Positions 38,120 to 52,170 of a stretch of 64,000 bases of DNA are shown here, piece after piece (positions within the stretch are counted from its first letter, which is position 1; every line of letters starts with the position of its first letter). The position numbers and the translations under genes are program-made. The notes under the pieces were generated by a model that saw only the letters and a list, made by a program, of their open reading frames with translations, was not told where the DNA came from and did not search any database. Location: NCBI RefSeq assembly GCF_963678635.1, contig NC_087067.1, positions 57,268,388 to 57,332,387 of the forward strand, read 5' to 3'. The DNA comes from Symsagittifera roscoffensis. Its lineage: Eukaryota; Xenacoelomorpha; Acoela; Convolutidae.

Positions 38120-39380
38120 TAAAGTTGTCACAAATTGGTAGTTTCCACTAGCTTTTCGTCTTGGCTACTGAATGTTTATTCAGTTTTGACATCTTTGAAT
38201 TACCCAGGGACGCTTTTTCGGGGTGTTAATGCGTTGTGGACATGCTGACGGTTCCTGGGAGTACTAAGTTTTTAATTTGCGTATTTATGTTTCTGAAATA
38301 TGTCCTTTTTTGTGTTCATCTTTGATGCGATTTTTTGTGGTACAAATTTTTTCATTTTTGAGGACAGTGTGTGGCTAGTTAAGTCATCTTGATGTGTTAA
38401 TTGTTGTTTCGTTCGTCAAATATACTAGGAAAGCGATAGTTGTAGAAGCGAATTTGCGCTGTGGTGATTTTTTGTTTGAAAAAAATTGTCGTCACAGTAC
38501 TGGCAGTTTTTCTTTCTTTTTGGTCTTGACTACCAGACATTATTTGAGTTTTCACAAATTTGAAAGACAGTGGTGCTTTTTTGGGTTTGGTGATGCCTTT
38601 ATAACTTGTTAAGGGTACCTGGGAGTGCTTGATTATTGATTTAACTGTTTTTTTTCTGGAATCATCTCTTTTTATGTGTCTATCAGTGATGCGGTTTTTC
38701 TCGTTACAAGTTTTTCCATTTTTGATCACAGTGTCTGGCTGATATAGTTGTTTTGATGTGCTCAATTTCAATCATTTATTCAATTCTACTAGTGTAGCGA
38801 TTGTTGCACTAGCGAATTTGCGCTGGAGTGTTATTATCCCAATAAAGTTGTCACAAATTGGTAGTTTCCACTAGCTTTTGGTCTTGGCTACTGAATGTTT
38901 CTTCAGTTTTGACATCTTTGAAATACCCAGGGAGGCTTTTTCGGGGTGTTAATAAGTTGTGGAGATCCTGACGGTTCCTGGGTGTACTAAGTTTTTAATT
39001 TGCGTATTTATGTTTCTGAAATATGTCCTTTTTTGTGTTCATCTTTGATGCGATTTTTTGTGGTACAAATTTTTTCATTTTTGAGGACAGTGTGTGGCTA
39101 GTTAAGTCATCTTGATGTGTTCATTGTTGTTTCGTTCGTCAAATCTACTAGGAAAGCGATAGTTGTAGAAGCGAATTTGCGCTGTGGTGATTTTTTGTTT
39201 GAAAAAATTGTCGTCACAGTACTGGCAGTTTTTCTTTCTTTTTGGTCTTGACTACCAGACATTATTTGAGTTTTCACAAATTTGAAAGACAGTGGTGCTT
39301 TTTTGGGTTTGGTGATGCCTTTATAACTTGTTAAGGGTACCTGGGAGTGCTTAATTATTGACTTAACTTTTTTTTTCGGG
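38120..39380 (-). repeat. Satellite B block, reverse, ~1.75 units
   Basis: A short B block between A blocks. Its left edge has the variants CTTTTCGTCTTGG and TTTATTCAG, shared with the block starting at 40449. Its right edge is the same A/B junction as at 36003. Confidence 0.95.
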
Positions 39381-40448
39381 ATTTTTTTTGTACCCATGTG
39401 TCAGATTTTCTGGCATATGGGTACAGGTCAGAGGGATGTGCCTCTTGAGCTAGCCCTCTGACACCCTTTATTTTTTTTGATCTTCAGTTTAAGAGCTTAA
39501 TGTGCGCGTCATTTTGCGCCTATTCCCAGTAATCTGGGGTCTGAACCTACAAAGTTAACACTTGTAATTTTTTGAAACTTTTTTTTTCAAAAAAAAAAAA
39601 AATTCTCTTTAAGTCTTAAATGACAGATCAAAATATCCTCCAAGACACTGTTTATTAATAAGATCAGCTCTTTTCTATGTCCTGGTTGAATTTTTTAAAC
39701 AAAGAAAACTGTTTTTTGCTGTTTTTTGATGATTTTTTTTGTACCCATGTGTCAGATTTTCTGGCATATGAGTACAGGTCAGAGGGCTGTGCCTCTTGAG
39801 CCACCCCTCTGACACCTTTTATTTTTTTTTGACTTTCAGTATAATTGCTCAATGTGTGCGTCATTTTGCGCCTATTTCCAGTAACCTGGGGTCTGAACCT
39901 ACAAAGTTAACATTAATTTTTTCAAACATTTTTTTCAAAAAAAATAAATAAATAAAAATTCTCTTTAAGTCTTAAATGATAGATCAAAATATCCTCCAAG
40001 ACACTGTTTATTAATAAGACCAGCTTTTTCCTACTTCCTGATTGACTTTTTTAAATAAACAAACTGTTTTTTGCTGTTTTTTGATGATTTTTTTTGTACC
40101 CATGTGTCAGGTTTTCTGGCATATGGGTACAGGTCAGAGGGCTGTGCCTCTTGAGCCAGCCCTCTGACACCCTTTTTTTTTACCTTCAGTTTAAGTGCTC
40201 AATGTGTGCGTCATTTTGCGCCTATTTCCAGTAATCTGGGGTCTGAACCTACAACGTTAACACTTGTAATTTTTTGAAACTTTTTTTTCAAAAAAAAATA
40301 AATAAAAATTTCCTTTTAAGTCTTAAATGATAGATCAAAATATCCTCCAAGACACTGTTTATTAATAAGATCAGCTCTTTTCTATGCCCTGGTTGAATTT
40401 TTTAAATAAACAAACTTTTTTTGCTGTTTTTTGATGATTTTTTTTTGT
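39381..40448 (-). repeat. Satellite A block, reverse, ~3 units
   Basis: Begins and ends with the same junction sequences as the block at 36003-38119 but is about 1.05 kb (three units) shorter. This is what unequal exchange within a duplicated A-B segment would leave. Confidence 0.95.
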
Positions 40449-43400
40449 AAAGTTGTCACAAATTGGTAGTTTCCACTAGCTTTTCGTCTTGGCTACTGAA
40501 TGTTTATTCAGTTTTGACATCTTTGAATTACCCAGGGACGCTTTTTTGGGGTGTTAATGCGTTGTGGACATGCTGACGGTTCCTGGGAGTACTAAGTTTT
40601 TAATTTGCGTATTTATGTTTCTGAAATATGTCCTTTTTTGTGTTCATCTTTGATGCGATTTTTTGTGGTACAAATTTTTTCATTTTTGAGGACAGTGTGT
40701 GGCTAGTTAAGTCATCTTGATGTGTTCATTGTTGTTTCGTTCGTCAAATCTACTAGGAAAGCGATAGTTGTAGAAGCGAATTTGCGCTGTGGTGATTTTT
40801 TGTTTGAAAAAAATTGTCGTCACAGTACTGGCAGTTTTTCTTTCTTTTTGGTCTTGACTACCAGACATTATTTGAGTTTTCACAAATTTGAAAGACAGTG
40901 GTGCTTTTTTGGGTTTGGTGATGCCTTTATAACTTGTTAAGGGTACCTGGGAGTGCTTGATTATTGATTTAACTGTTTTTTTTCTGGAATCATCTCTTTT
41001 TATGTGTCTATCAGTGATGCGGTTTTTCTCGTTACAAGTTTTTCCATTTTTGATCACAGTGTCTGGCTGATATAGTTGTTTTGATGTGCTCAATTTCAAT
41101 CATTTATTCAATTCTACTAGTGTAGCGATTGTTGCACTAGCGAATTTGCGCTGGAGTGTTATTATCCCAATAAAGTTGTCACAAATTGGTAGTTTCCACT
41201 AGCTTTTGGTCTTGGCTACTGAATGTTTCTTCAGTTTTGACATCTTTGAAATACCCAGGGAGGCTTTTTCGGGGTGTTAATAAGTTGTGGAGATCCTGAC
41301 GGTTCCTGGGTGTACTAAGTTTTTAATTTGCGTATTTATGTTTCTGAAATATGTCCTTTTTTGTGTTCATCTTTGATGCGATTTTTTGTGGTACAAATTT
41401 TTTCATTTTTGAGGACAGTGTGTGGCTAGTTAAGTCATCTTGATGTGTTCATTGTTGTTTCGTTCGTCAAATCTACTAGGAAAGCGATAGTTGTAGAAGC
41501 GAATTTGCGCTGTGGTGATTTTTTGTTTGAAAAAAATTGTCGTCACAGTACTGGCAGTTTTTCTTTCTTTTTGGTCTTGACTACCAGACATTATTTGAGT
41601 TTTCACAAATTTGAAAGACAGTGGTGCTTTTTTGGGTTTGGTGATGCCTTTATAACTTGTTAAGGGTACCTGGGAGTGCTTGATTATTGATTTAACTGTT
41701 TTTTTTCTGGAATCATCTCTTTTTATGTGTCTATCAGTGATGCGGTTTTTCTCGTTACAAGTTTTTCCATTTTTGATCACAGTGTCTGGCTGATATAGTT
41801 GTTTTGATGTGCTCAATTTCAATCATTTATTCAATTCTACTAGTGTAGCGATTGTTGCACTAGCGAATTTGCGCTGGAGTGTTATTATCCCAATAAAGTT
41901 GTCACAAATTGGTAGTTTCCACTAGCTTTTGGTCTTGGCTACTGAATGTTTCTTCAGTTTTGACATCTTTGAAATACCCAGGGAGGCTTTTTCGGGGTGT
42001 TAATAAGTTGTGGAGATCCTGACGGTTCCTGGGTGTACTAAGTTTTTAATTTGCGTATTTATGTTTCTGAAATATGTCCTTTTTTGTGTTCATCTTTGAT
42101 GCGATTTTTTGTGGTACAAATTTTTTCATTTTTGAGGACAGTGTGTGGCTAGTTAAGTCATCTTGATGTGTTCATTGTTGTTTCGTTCGTCAAATCTACT
42201 AGGAAAGCGATAGTTGTAGAAGCGAATTTGCGCTGTGGTGATTTTTTGTTTGAAAAAAATTGTCGTCACAGTACTGGCAGTTTTTCTTTCTTTTTGGTCT
42301 TGACTACCAGACATTATTTGAGTTTTCACAAATTTGAAAGACAGTGGTGCTTTTTTGGGTTTGGTGATGCCTTTATTACTTGTTAAGGGTACCTGGGAGT
42401 GCTTAAATATTGATTTCACTTTTTTTTCTGGAATAATTTCTTCTTATGTGTCTATCACTGATGCGGTTTTTCTCGTTACAAGTTTTTCCATTTTTGATCA
42501 CAGTCTCTGGCTGATATAGTTATTTTGATGTGCTCATTTTCAATCATTTATTCATTTCTACTAGTGTAGCTATTGTTGCACTAGCGAATTCGCGCTGAAG
42601 TGTTTTTATCCCAATAAAGTTGTCACAAATTGGTAGTTTCCACTAGCTTTTGGTCTTGGCTACTGAATGCTTCTTCAGTTTTGACATCTTTGAATTACCC
42701 AGGGACGCTTTTTCGGGGTGTTAATGCGTTGTGGACATGCTGACGGTTCCTGGGAGTACTAAGTTTTTAATTTGCGTATTTATGTTTCTGAAATATGTCC
42801 TTTTTTGTGTTCATCTTTGATGCGATTTTTTGTGGTACAAATTTTTTCATTTTTGAGGACAGTGTGTGGCTAGTTAAGTCATCTTGATGTGTTCATTGTT
42901 GTTTCATTCGTCAAATCTACTAGGAAAGCGATAGTTGCAGAAGCGAATTTGCGCTGTGGTGATTTTTTGTTTGAAAAAAATTGTCGTCACAGTACTGGCA
43001 GTTTTTCTTTCTTTTTGGTCTTGACTACCAGACATTATTTGAGTTTTCTCAAATTTGAAAAACAGTGGTGCCTTTTTGGGTTTGGTGATGCCTTTATTAC
43101 TTGTTAAGGGTACCTGGGAGTGCTTAATTATTGATTTCACTTTTTTTTCTGGAATAATTTCTTCTTATGTGTCTATCACTGATGCGGTTTTTCTCGTTAC
43201 AAGTTTTTCCATTTTTGATCACAGTCTCTGGCTGATATAGTTATTTTGATGTGCTCATTTTCAATCATTTATTCATTTCTACTAGTGTAGCTATTGTTGC
43301 ACTAGCGAATTCGCGCTGAAGTGTTTTTTTCCCAATAAAGTTGTCACAAATTGGTAGTTTCCACTAGCTTTTGGACTTGGCTACTGAATGTTTCTTCAAT

Positions 43401-45451
43401 TTTGACATCTTTGAATTACCCAGGGACGCTTTTTCGGGGTGTTAATGCGTTGTGGACATGCTGACGGTTCCTGGGAGTACTTAGTTTTTAATTTGCGTAT
43501 TTATGTTTCTGAAATATGTCCTTTTTTGTGTTCATCTTTGATGCGATTTTTTGTGGTACAAATTTTTTCATTTTTGAGGACAGTGTGTGGCTAGTTAAGT
43601 CATCTTGATATGTTCATTGTTGTTTCATTCGTCAAATCTACTAGGAAAGCGATAGTTGCAGAAGCTAATTTGCGCTGTGGTGATTTTTTGTTTGAAAAAA
43701 AATTGTCGTCACAGTACTGGCAGTTTTTCTTTCTTTTTGGTCTTGACTACCAGACATTATTTGAGTTTTCACAAATTTGAAAGACAGTGGTGCTTTTTTG
43801 GGTTTGGTGATGACTTTATAACTTGTTAAGGGTACCTGGGAGTGCTTAGTTATTGATTTAACTTTTTTTTTCTGGAATCATCTCTTTTTATGTGTCTATC
43901 ATTGATGCGGTTTTTCTCGTTACAAGTTTTTCCATTTTTGATCACAGTGGCTGGCTGATATAGTTGTTTTGATGTGCTAAATTTCAATCATTTATTCAAT
44001 TCTACTAGTGTAGCGATTGTTGCATTAGCGAATTCGCGCTGGAGTGTTTTTATCCCAATAAAGTTGTCACAAATTGGTAGTTTCCACTAGCTTTTGTTCT
44101 TGGCTACTGAATGTTTCTTCATTTTTGACATCTTTGAAATACCCAGGGACGCTTTTTCGGGGTGTTAATATGTTTTGGACATGCTGACGGTTCCTGGGAG
44201 TACTAAGTTTTTAATTTGCGTATTTATGTTTCTGAAATATGTCCTTTTTTGTGTTCATCTTTGATGCGATTTTTTGTGGTAAAAATTTTTTCATTTTTGA
44301 GGACAGTGTGTGGCTAGTTAAGCCATCTTGATGTGTTCATTGTGGTTTCATTCGTCAAATCTACTAGGAAAGCGATAGTTGCAGAAGCGAATTTGCGCTG
44401 TGGTGATTTTTGTTTGAAAAAAATTGTCGTCACAGTACTGGCAGTTTTTCTTTCTTTTTGGTCTTGACTACCAGACATTATTTGAGTTTTCACAAATTTG
44501 AAAGACAGTGGTGCCTTTTTGGGTTTGGTGATGCCTTTATAACTTGTTAAGGGTACCTGGGAGTGCTTAATTATTGATTTAACTGTTTTTTTTCTGGAAT
44601 CATCTCTTTTTATGTGTCTATCAGTGATGCGGTTTTTCTCGTTACAAGTTTTTCCATTTTTGATCACAGTGTCTGGCTGATATAGTTGTTTTGATGTGCT
44701 CAATTTCAATCATTTATTCAATTCTACTAGTGTAGCGATTGTTGCATTAGCGAATTCGCGCTGGAGTGTTTTTATCCCAATAAAGTTGTCACAAATTGGT
44801 AGTTTCCACTAGCTTTTGGTCTTGGCTACTGAATGATTCTTCAGTTTTGACATCTTTGAAATACTCAGGGAGGCTTTTTCGGGGTGTTAATAAGTTGTGG
44901 AGATCCTGACGGTTCCTGGGTGTACTAAGTATTTAATTTGCGTATTTATGTTTCTGAAATGTGTCCTTTTTTGTGTTCATCTTTGATGCGATTTTTTGTG
45001 GTACAAATTTTTTCATTTTGAGGACAGTGTGTGGCTAGTTAAGTCATCTTGATGTGTTCATTGTTGTTTCATTCGTCAAATCTACTAGGAAAGCGATAGT
45101 TGCAGAAGCGAATTTGCGCTGTGGTGATTTTTTGTTTGAAAAAAATTGTCGTCACAGTACTGGCAGTTTTTCTTTCTTTTTGGTCTTGACTACCAGACAT
45201 TATTTGAATTTTCAAAAATTTGAAAGACAGTGGTGCCTTTTTGGGTTTGGTGATGCCTTTATAACTTGTTAAGGGTACCTGGGAAAGCTTAATTATTGAT
45301 TTAACTTTTTTTTTATGGAATCATCTCTTTTTATGTGTCTATCAGTGATGCGGTTTTTCTCGTTACAAGTTTTTCCATTTTTGATCACAGTGTCTGGCTG
45401 ATATAGTTGTTTTGATGTGCTCAATTTCAACCATTTATTCAATTCTACTAG
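40449..45451 (-). repeat. Satellite B block, reverse, ~6.9 units
   Basis: Regular 722-723 bp steps (equivalent points at 40722, 41445, 42168 and 42889). It ends at ATTCTACTAG, followed directly by A-type TTGATGATTTTTTTTTG, a third junction type. Confidence 0.96.
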
Positions 45452-48400
45452 TTTGATGATTTTTTTTTGTACCCTTGTGTCAGATTTTCTGGCATATGGG
45501 TACAGGTCAGAGGGCTGTGCCTCTTGAGCCAGCCCTCTGACACCCTTTATTTTTTTTGACCTTCAGTTTAAGTGCTCAATGTGTGCGTCATTTTGCGCCT
45601 ATTTCCAGTAATCTGGGGTCTTAACCTACAAAGTTAACACTTGTAATTTTTTGAAACTTTTTTTTTCAAAAAAAAAAATTCTCTTTAAGTCTTAAATGAC
45701 AGATCAAAATATCCTCCAAGACACTGTTTATTAAAAAAATCAGCTCTTTTCTACGTCCTGGTTGAATTTTTTAAACAAAGAAAACTGTTTTTTGCTGTTT
45801 TTTGATGATTTTTTTTTGTACCCATGTGTCAGATTTTCTGGCATATGGGTACAGGTCAGAGGGCTGTGCCTCTTGAGCCAGCCCTCTGACACCCTTTATT
45901 TTTTTTGACCTTCAGTTTAAGTGCTCAATGTGTGCGTCATTTTGCGCCTATTTCCAGTAATCTGGGGTCTGAACCTACAAAGTTAACACTTGTAATTTTT
46001 TGAAACTTTTTTTTCAAAAAAAAATAAATAAAAATTCTCTTTAAGTCTTAAATGATAGATCAAAATTTCCTCCAAGACACTGTTTTTTAAAAAGATCAGC
46101 TCTTTTCTATGTCCTGGTTGAATTTTTTAAACAAAGAAAACTGTTTTTTGATGATTTTTTTTGTACCCATGTGTCAGATTTTCTGGCATATGGGTACAGG
46201 TCAGAGGGCTGTGCCTCTTGAGCCAGCCCTCTGACACCCTTTATTTTTTTTGACCTTCAGTTTAAGTGCTCAATGTGTGCGTCATTGTGCGCCTATTTCC
46301 AGTAATCTGGGGTCTGAACCTACAAAGTTAACACTTGTAATTTTTTGAAACTTTTTTTTCAAAAAAAAATAAATAAAAATTCTCTTTAAGTCTTAAATGA
46401 TAGATCAAAATTTCCTCCAAGACACTGTTTATTAAAAAGATCAGCTCTTTTCTATGTCCTGGTTGAATTTTTTAAACAAAGAAAACTGTTTTTTGATGAT
46501 TTTTTTTGTACCCATGTGTCAGATTTTCTGGCATATGGGTACAGGTCAGAGGGCTGTGCCTCTTGAGCCAGCCCTCTGACACCCTTTATTTTTTTTTGAC
46601 CTTCAGTTTAAGTGCTCAATGTGTGCGTCATTTTGCGCCTATTTCCAGTAATCTGGGGTCTGAACCTACAAAGTTAACACTTGTAATTTTTTGAAACTTT
46701 TTTTTTCAAAAAAAAAAAATTCTCTTTAAGTCTTAAATGACAGATCAAAATATCCTCCAAGACACTGTTTATTAATAAGATCAGCTCTTTTCTATGTCCT
46801 GGTTGAATTTTTTAAACAAAGAAAACTGTTTTTTGCTGTTTTTTGATGATTTTTTTTGTACCCATGTGTCAGATTTTCTGGCATATGGGTACAGGTCAGA
46901 GGGCTGTGCCTCTTGAGCCAGCCCTCTGACACCTTTTATTTTTTTTTTGACTTTCAGTATAATTGCTCAATGTGTGCGTCATTTTGCGCCTATTTCCAGT
47001 AATCTGGGGTCTGAACCTACAAAGTTAACACTTGTAATTTTTTCAAACATTTTTTTCAAAAAAAAAAATTAAATAAAAATTCTCTTTAAGTCTTAAATGA
47101 TAGATCAAAATATCCTCCAAGACACTGTTTATTAATAAGACCAGCTTTTTCCTACTTCCTGATTGACTTTTTTAAATAAACAAACTTTTTTTGCTGTTTT
47201 TTGATGATTTTTTTTGTACCCATGTGTCAGATTTTCTGGCATATGGGTACAGGTCAGAGGGCTGTGCCTCTTGAGCCAGCCCTCTGACACCCTTTATTTT
47301 TTTTGACCTTCAGTTTAAGTGCTCAATGTGTGCGTCATTTTGCGCCTATTTCCAGTAACCTGGGGTCTGAACCTACAAAGTTAACATTAATTTTTTCAAA
47401 CATTTTTTTCAAAAAAAATAAATAAATAAAAATTCTCTTTAAGTCTTAAATGATAGATCAAAATATCCTCCAGGACACTGTTTATTAATAAGACCAGCTT
47501 TTTCCTACTTCCTGATTGACTTTTTTAAATAAACAAACTGTTTTTTGCTGTTTTTTGATGATTTTTTTTGTACCCATGTGTCAGGTTTTCTGGCATATGG
47601 GTACAGGTCAGAGGGCTGTGCCTCTTGAGCCAGCCTTCTGACACCCTTTATTTTTTTTTTTGATTTTCAGTTTAAGTGCTCAATGTGTGCGTCATTTTGC
47701 GCCTATTTCCAGTAATCTGGGGTCTGAACCTACAACGTTAACACTTGTAATTTTTTGAAACTTTTTTTTCAAAAAAAATAAATAAAAATTCTCTTTAAGT
47801 CTTAAATGATAGATCAAGATATCCTCCAAGACACTGTTTATTAATAAGATCAGCTCTTTTCTATGTCCTGGTTGAATTTTTTTAACAAAGAAAACTGTTT
47901 TTTGCTGTTTTTTGATGATTTTTTTTGTACCCATGTGTCAGATTTTCTGGCATATGGGTACAGGTCAGAGGGCTGTGCCTCTTGAGCCAGCCCTCTGACA
48001 CCTTTTATTTTTTTTTTGACTTTCAGTTGAATTGCTCAATGTGTGCGTCATTTTGCGCCTATTTCCAGTAATCTGGGGTCTGAACCTACAAAGTTAACAC
48101 TTGTAATTTTTTCAAACATTTTTTTCAAAAAAAAAAAATAAATAAAAATTCTCTTTAAGTCTTAAATGATAGATCAAAATATCCTCCAAGACACTGTTTA
48201 TTAATAAGACCAGCTTTTTCCTACTTCCTGATTGATTTTTTTAAATAAACAAACTTTTTTTGCTGTTTTTTGATGATTTTTTTTTGTACCCATGTGTCAG
48301 ATTTTATGGCATATGGGTACAGGTCAGAGGGCTGTGCCTCTTGAGCCAGCCCTCTGACACCCTTTATTTTTTTGACCTTCAGTTTAAGTGCTCAATGTGT

Positions 48401-51141
48401 GCGTCATTTTGCGCCTATTTCCAGTGACCTGGGGTCTGAACCTACAAAGTTAACACTTGTTCTTTTTTGAAACATTTTTTTCAAAAAAAAAAAAAAAAAT
48501 TCTCTTTAAGTCTTAAATGATAGACCAAAATATCCTCCAAGACACTGTTTATTAATAAGATCAGCTCTTTTCTATGTCCTGGTTGAATTTTTTAAACAAA
48601 GAAAACTGTTTTTTGCTGTTTTTTGATGATTTTTTTTGTACCCATGTGTCAGATTTTCTGGCATATGGGTACAGGTCAGAGGGCTGTGCCTTTTGAGCCA
48701 GCCCTCTGACACCCTTTATTTTTTTTTTGACTTTCAGTATAATTGCTCAATGTTTGCGTCATTTTGCGCCTCTTTCCAGTAATCTGGGGTCTGAACCTAC
48801 AAAGTTAACATTAATTTTTTCAAACATTTTTTTCAAAAAAAATAAATAAATAAAAATTCTGTTTAAGTCTTAAATGATAGATCAAAATATCCTCCAAGAC
48901 ACTGTTTATTAATAAGACCAGCTTTTTCCTACTTCCTGATTGACTTTTTTAAATAAACAAACTGTTTTTTGCTGTTTTTTGATGATTTTTTTTTGTACCC
49001 ATGTGTCAGGTTTTCTGGCATATGGGTACAGGTCAGAGTGCTGTGCCTCTTGAGCCAGCCTTCTGACACCCTTTATTTGTTTTTGACCTTCAGTTTAAGT
49101 GCTCAATGTGTGCGTCATTTTGCGCCTATTTCCAGTAATCTGGGGTCTGAACCTACAACGTTAACACTTGTAATTTTTTGAAACTTTTTTTTCAAAAAAA
49201 AATAAATAAAAATTCTCTTTAAGTCTTAAATGATAGAACAAGATATCCTCCAAGACACTGTTTATTAATAAGATCAGCTCTTTTCTATGTCCTGGTTGAA
49301 TTTTTTTAACAAAGAAAACTGTTTTTTGCTGTTTTTTGATGATTTTTTTTGTACCCATGTGTCAGATTTTCTGGCATATGGGTACAGGTCAGAGGTCTGT
49401 GCCTCTTGAGCCAGCCCTCTGACACCTTTTTTTTTTGACTTTAAGTTGAATTTCTCAATGTGTGCGTCATTTTGCGCCTATTTCCAGTAATCTGGGGTCT
49501 GAACCTACAAAGTTAACACTTGTAATTTTTTCAAACATTTTTTTCAAAAAAAAAAATAAATAAAAATTCTCTTTAAGTCTTAAATGATAGATCAAAATAT
49601 CCTCCAAGACACTGTTTATTAATAAGACCAGCTTTTTCCTACTTCCTGATTGATTTTTTTAAATAAACAAACTTTTTTTGCTGTTTTTTGATGATTTTTT
49701 TTTGTACCCATGTGTCAGATTTTATGGCATATGGGTACAGGTCAGAGGGCTGTGCCTCTTGAGCCAGCCCTCTGACACCCTTTATTTTTTTTGACCTTCA
49801 GTTTAAGTGCTCAATGTGTGCGTCATTTTGCGCCTATTTCCAGTGACCTGGGGTCTGAACCTACAAAGTTAACACTTGTTCTTTTTTGAAATATTTTTTT
49901 CAAAAAAAAAAAAAAAATTCTCTTTAAGTCTTAAATGATAGACCAAAATATCCTCCAAGACACTGTTTATTAATAAGATCAGCTCTTTTCTATGTCCTGG
50001 TTGAATTTTTTAAACAAAGAAAACTGTTTTTTGCTGTTTTTTGATGATTTTTTTTGTACCCATGTGTCAGATTTTCTGGCATATGGGTACAGGTCAGAGG
50101 GCTGTGCCTTTTGAGCCAGCCCTCTGACACCCTTTATTTTTTTTTGACTTTCAGTATAATTGCTCAATGTTTGCGTCATTTTGCGCCTCTTTCCAGTAAT
50201 CTGGGGTCTGAACCTACAAAGTTAACATTAATTTTTTCAAACATTTTTTTCAAAAAAAATAAATAAATAAAAATTCTCTTTAAGTCTTAAATGATAGATC
50301 AAAATATCCTCCAAGACACTGTTTATTAATAAGACCAGCTTTTTCCTACTTCCTGATTGACTTTTTTAAATAAACAAACTGTTTTTTGCTGTTTTTTGAT
50401 GATTTTTTTTTGTACCCATGTGTCAGGTTTTCTGGCATATGGGTACAGGTCAGAGGGCTGTCCCTCTTGAGCCAGCCTTCTGACACCCTTTATTTGTTTT
50501 TGACCTTCAGTTTAAGTGCTCAATGTGTGCGTCATTTTGCGCCTATTTCCAGTAATCTGGGGTCTGAACCTACAACGTTAACACTTGTAATTTTTTGAAA
50601 CTTTTTTTTCAAAAAAAAATAAATAAAAATTCTCTTTAAGTCTTAAATGATAGATCAAGATATCCTCCAAGACACTGTTTATTAATAAGATCAGCTCTTT
50701 TCTATGTCCTGGTTGAATTTTTTTAACAAAGAAAACTGTTTTTTGCTGTTTTTTGATGATTTTTTTTGTACCCATGTGTCAGATTTTCTGGCATATGGGT
50801 ACAGGTCAGATCTCTGTGCCTCTTGAGCCAGCCCTCTGACACCTTTTATTTTTTTTTTGACTTTCAGTTGAATTTCTCAATGTGTGCGTCATTTTGCGCC
50901 TATTTCCAGTAATCTGGGGACTGAACCTACAAAGTTAACACTTGTAATTTTTTCAAACATTTTTTTCAAAAAAAAAAAATAAATAAAAATTCTCTTTAAG
51001 TCTTAAATGATAGATCAAAATATCCTCCAAGACACTGTTTATTAATAAGACCAGCTTTTTCCTACTTCCTGATTGATTTTTTTAAATAAACAAACTTTTT
51101 TTGCTGTTTTTTGATGATTTTTTTTTGTACCCATGTGTCAG
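45452..51141 (-). repeat. Satellite A block, reverse, ~16 units
   Basis: Same ~354-bp repeat. From about 47.7 kb variants recur with a period near 1417-1424 bp (for example TCAAGATATCCTCC near 47815, 49239 and 50657), so four units form a higher-order repeat here, unlike the three-unit pattern at the left end. It stops at CATGTGTCAGA, where gene-derived sequence begins. Confidence 0.96.
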
Positions 51142-52170
51142 ACAGTGCCAAAGTGTGTGAGACTAACAAGAATGTCCGAAAAATCTTACGAGATGCTATG
51201 TCCCAGAGAGAACAAAGGAGGAGTTTGAATCGATACTGGGAAGGAAGTTCATGGGATACGTGAGTGGGAACTTCAGTGACTTTGAGAGACAGAAACAGAG
51301 AGGATCAACTGTTACAGATTACAATACAGTAGACGAGAATGATGAAGTCCACCGAGTGATGATGGAGGTGGAACCATTCTGGAAGCTTCGGGAAAACGCA
51401 ATTTGGAGGAGCATCATGTTGACACATGACGAGTTTCACTGCCACTGCTTGCTGCAGACTTCGTGGTATCCCGAGCTCAGTAATCTGGTGATGATCTGGG
51501 ACTCTGGATAGCTGCTCTCCATGGGTTTACCAGACTCATCTCAGCCCATAACAATAGTGATAGTGGGAGTTATGATGGCAATACGATGGCTGGAAGCTCA
51601 TGTAAGGGAGAACAATAGACAGGAAGCACCAACGAGAGAACATTTGCAGAAATTGGATTGTCTAAAAGATTTAGATCTTTTTGAGACAGTGTGCAAGATT
51701 CTAGACATTCCGACGGAAGTGAAGAAGATATGGGCAAGAAGACGATTGATGCCATGGTTCAGAGCTAACATGACTGCATGGTTGTACGAATATGCTAAGA
51801 AGCATATGTCGAAGCACGGCTACAGCTGGACATTGGAGCAGGAGCTTTCAAGCGAGCTTTCGTGACTCATCGGAATGCAGTGACCACCGCTGTGAAAAGA
51901 ATTTCCAGGACAAGTGAACGTAGTGGAAAGGAGAAGGCAGAGATGTTGAAGGAAGATTTGGAGTGAAATGTGACGTTGTGTCTCCACAACAGCTTCTGTT
52001 CCACGACGGCCTTGAGATTTGCTGACCTAGAGGGACTGCCCTCTAATAACACAATGGGACCAGTGAACGCAAGACCACTGCAGGATGTGAGGTTGAATCA
52101 TGATGAGGGGAGTCGAGAAGAAAGACCAGGAAGATTTCTGACGACGAGAACGCCGATTGGACGCCGATGT
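51142..52170 (+). pseudogene. Broken C-terminal part of the unrecognised 1008-aa family (copy 1)
   Basis: Starts at the satellite boundary with TVPKCVRLTRMSEKSYEML, which matches residues 645-663 of the long ORF. It continues in order with LTHDEFHCHCLLQTSWYP (LTHGDCPYHCLAQTVWYP at 743-760), ALRWI-like AIRWLE, PWFRANMTAWLY, FVTHRNAVT and SLHNSFC-like CLHNSFC, then weaker matches to about RTPIGRR. Damage includes a frameshift near 51200, an in-frame TAG at 51509-51511 in line with Glu773, a frameshift near 51830, and TGA at 51964-51966. It lacks everything before residue 645. It sits on the plus strand and is the reciprocal half of the broken gene at 26050-27510. Function unknown; not expressed as an intact protein. 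Confidence 0.88.
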
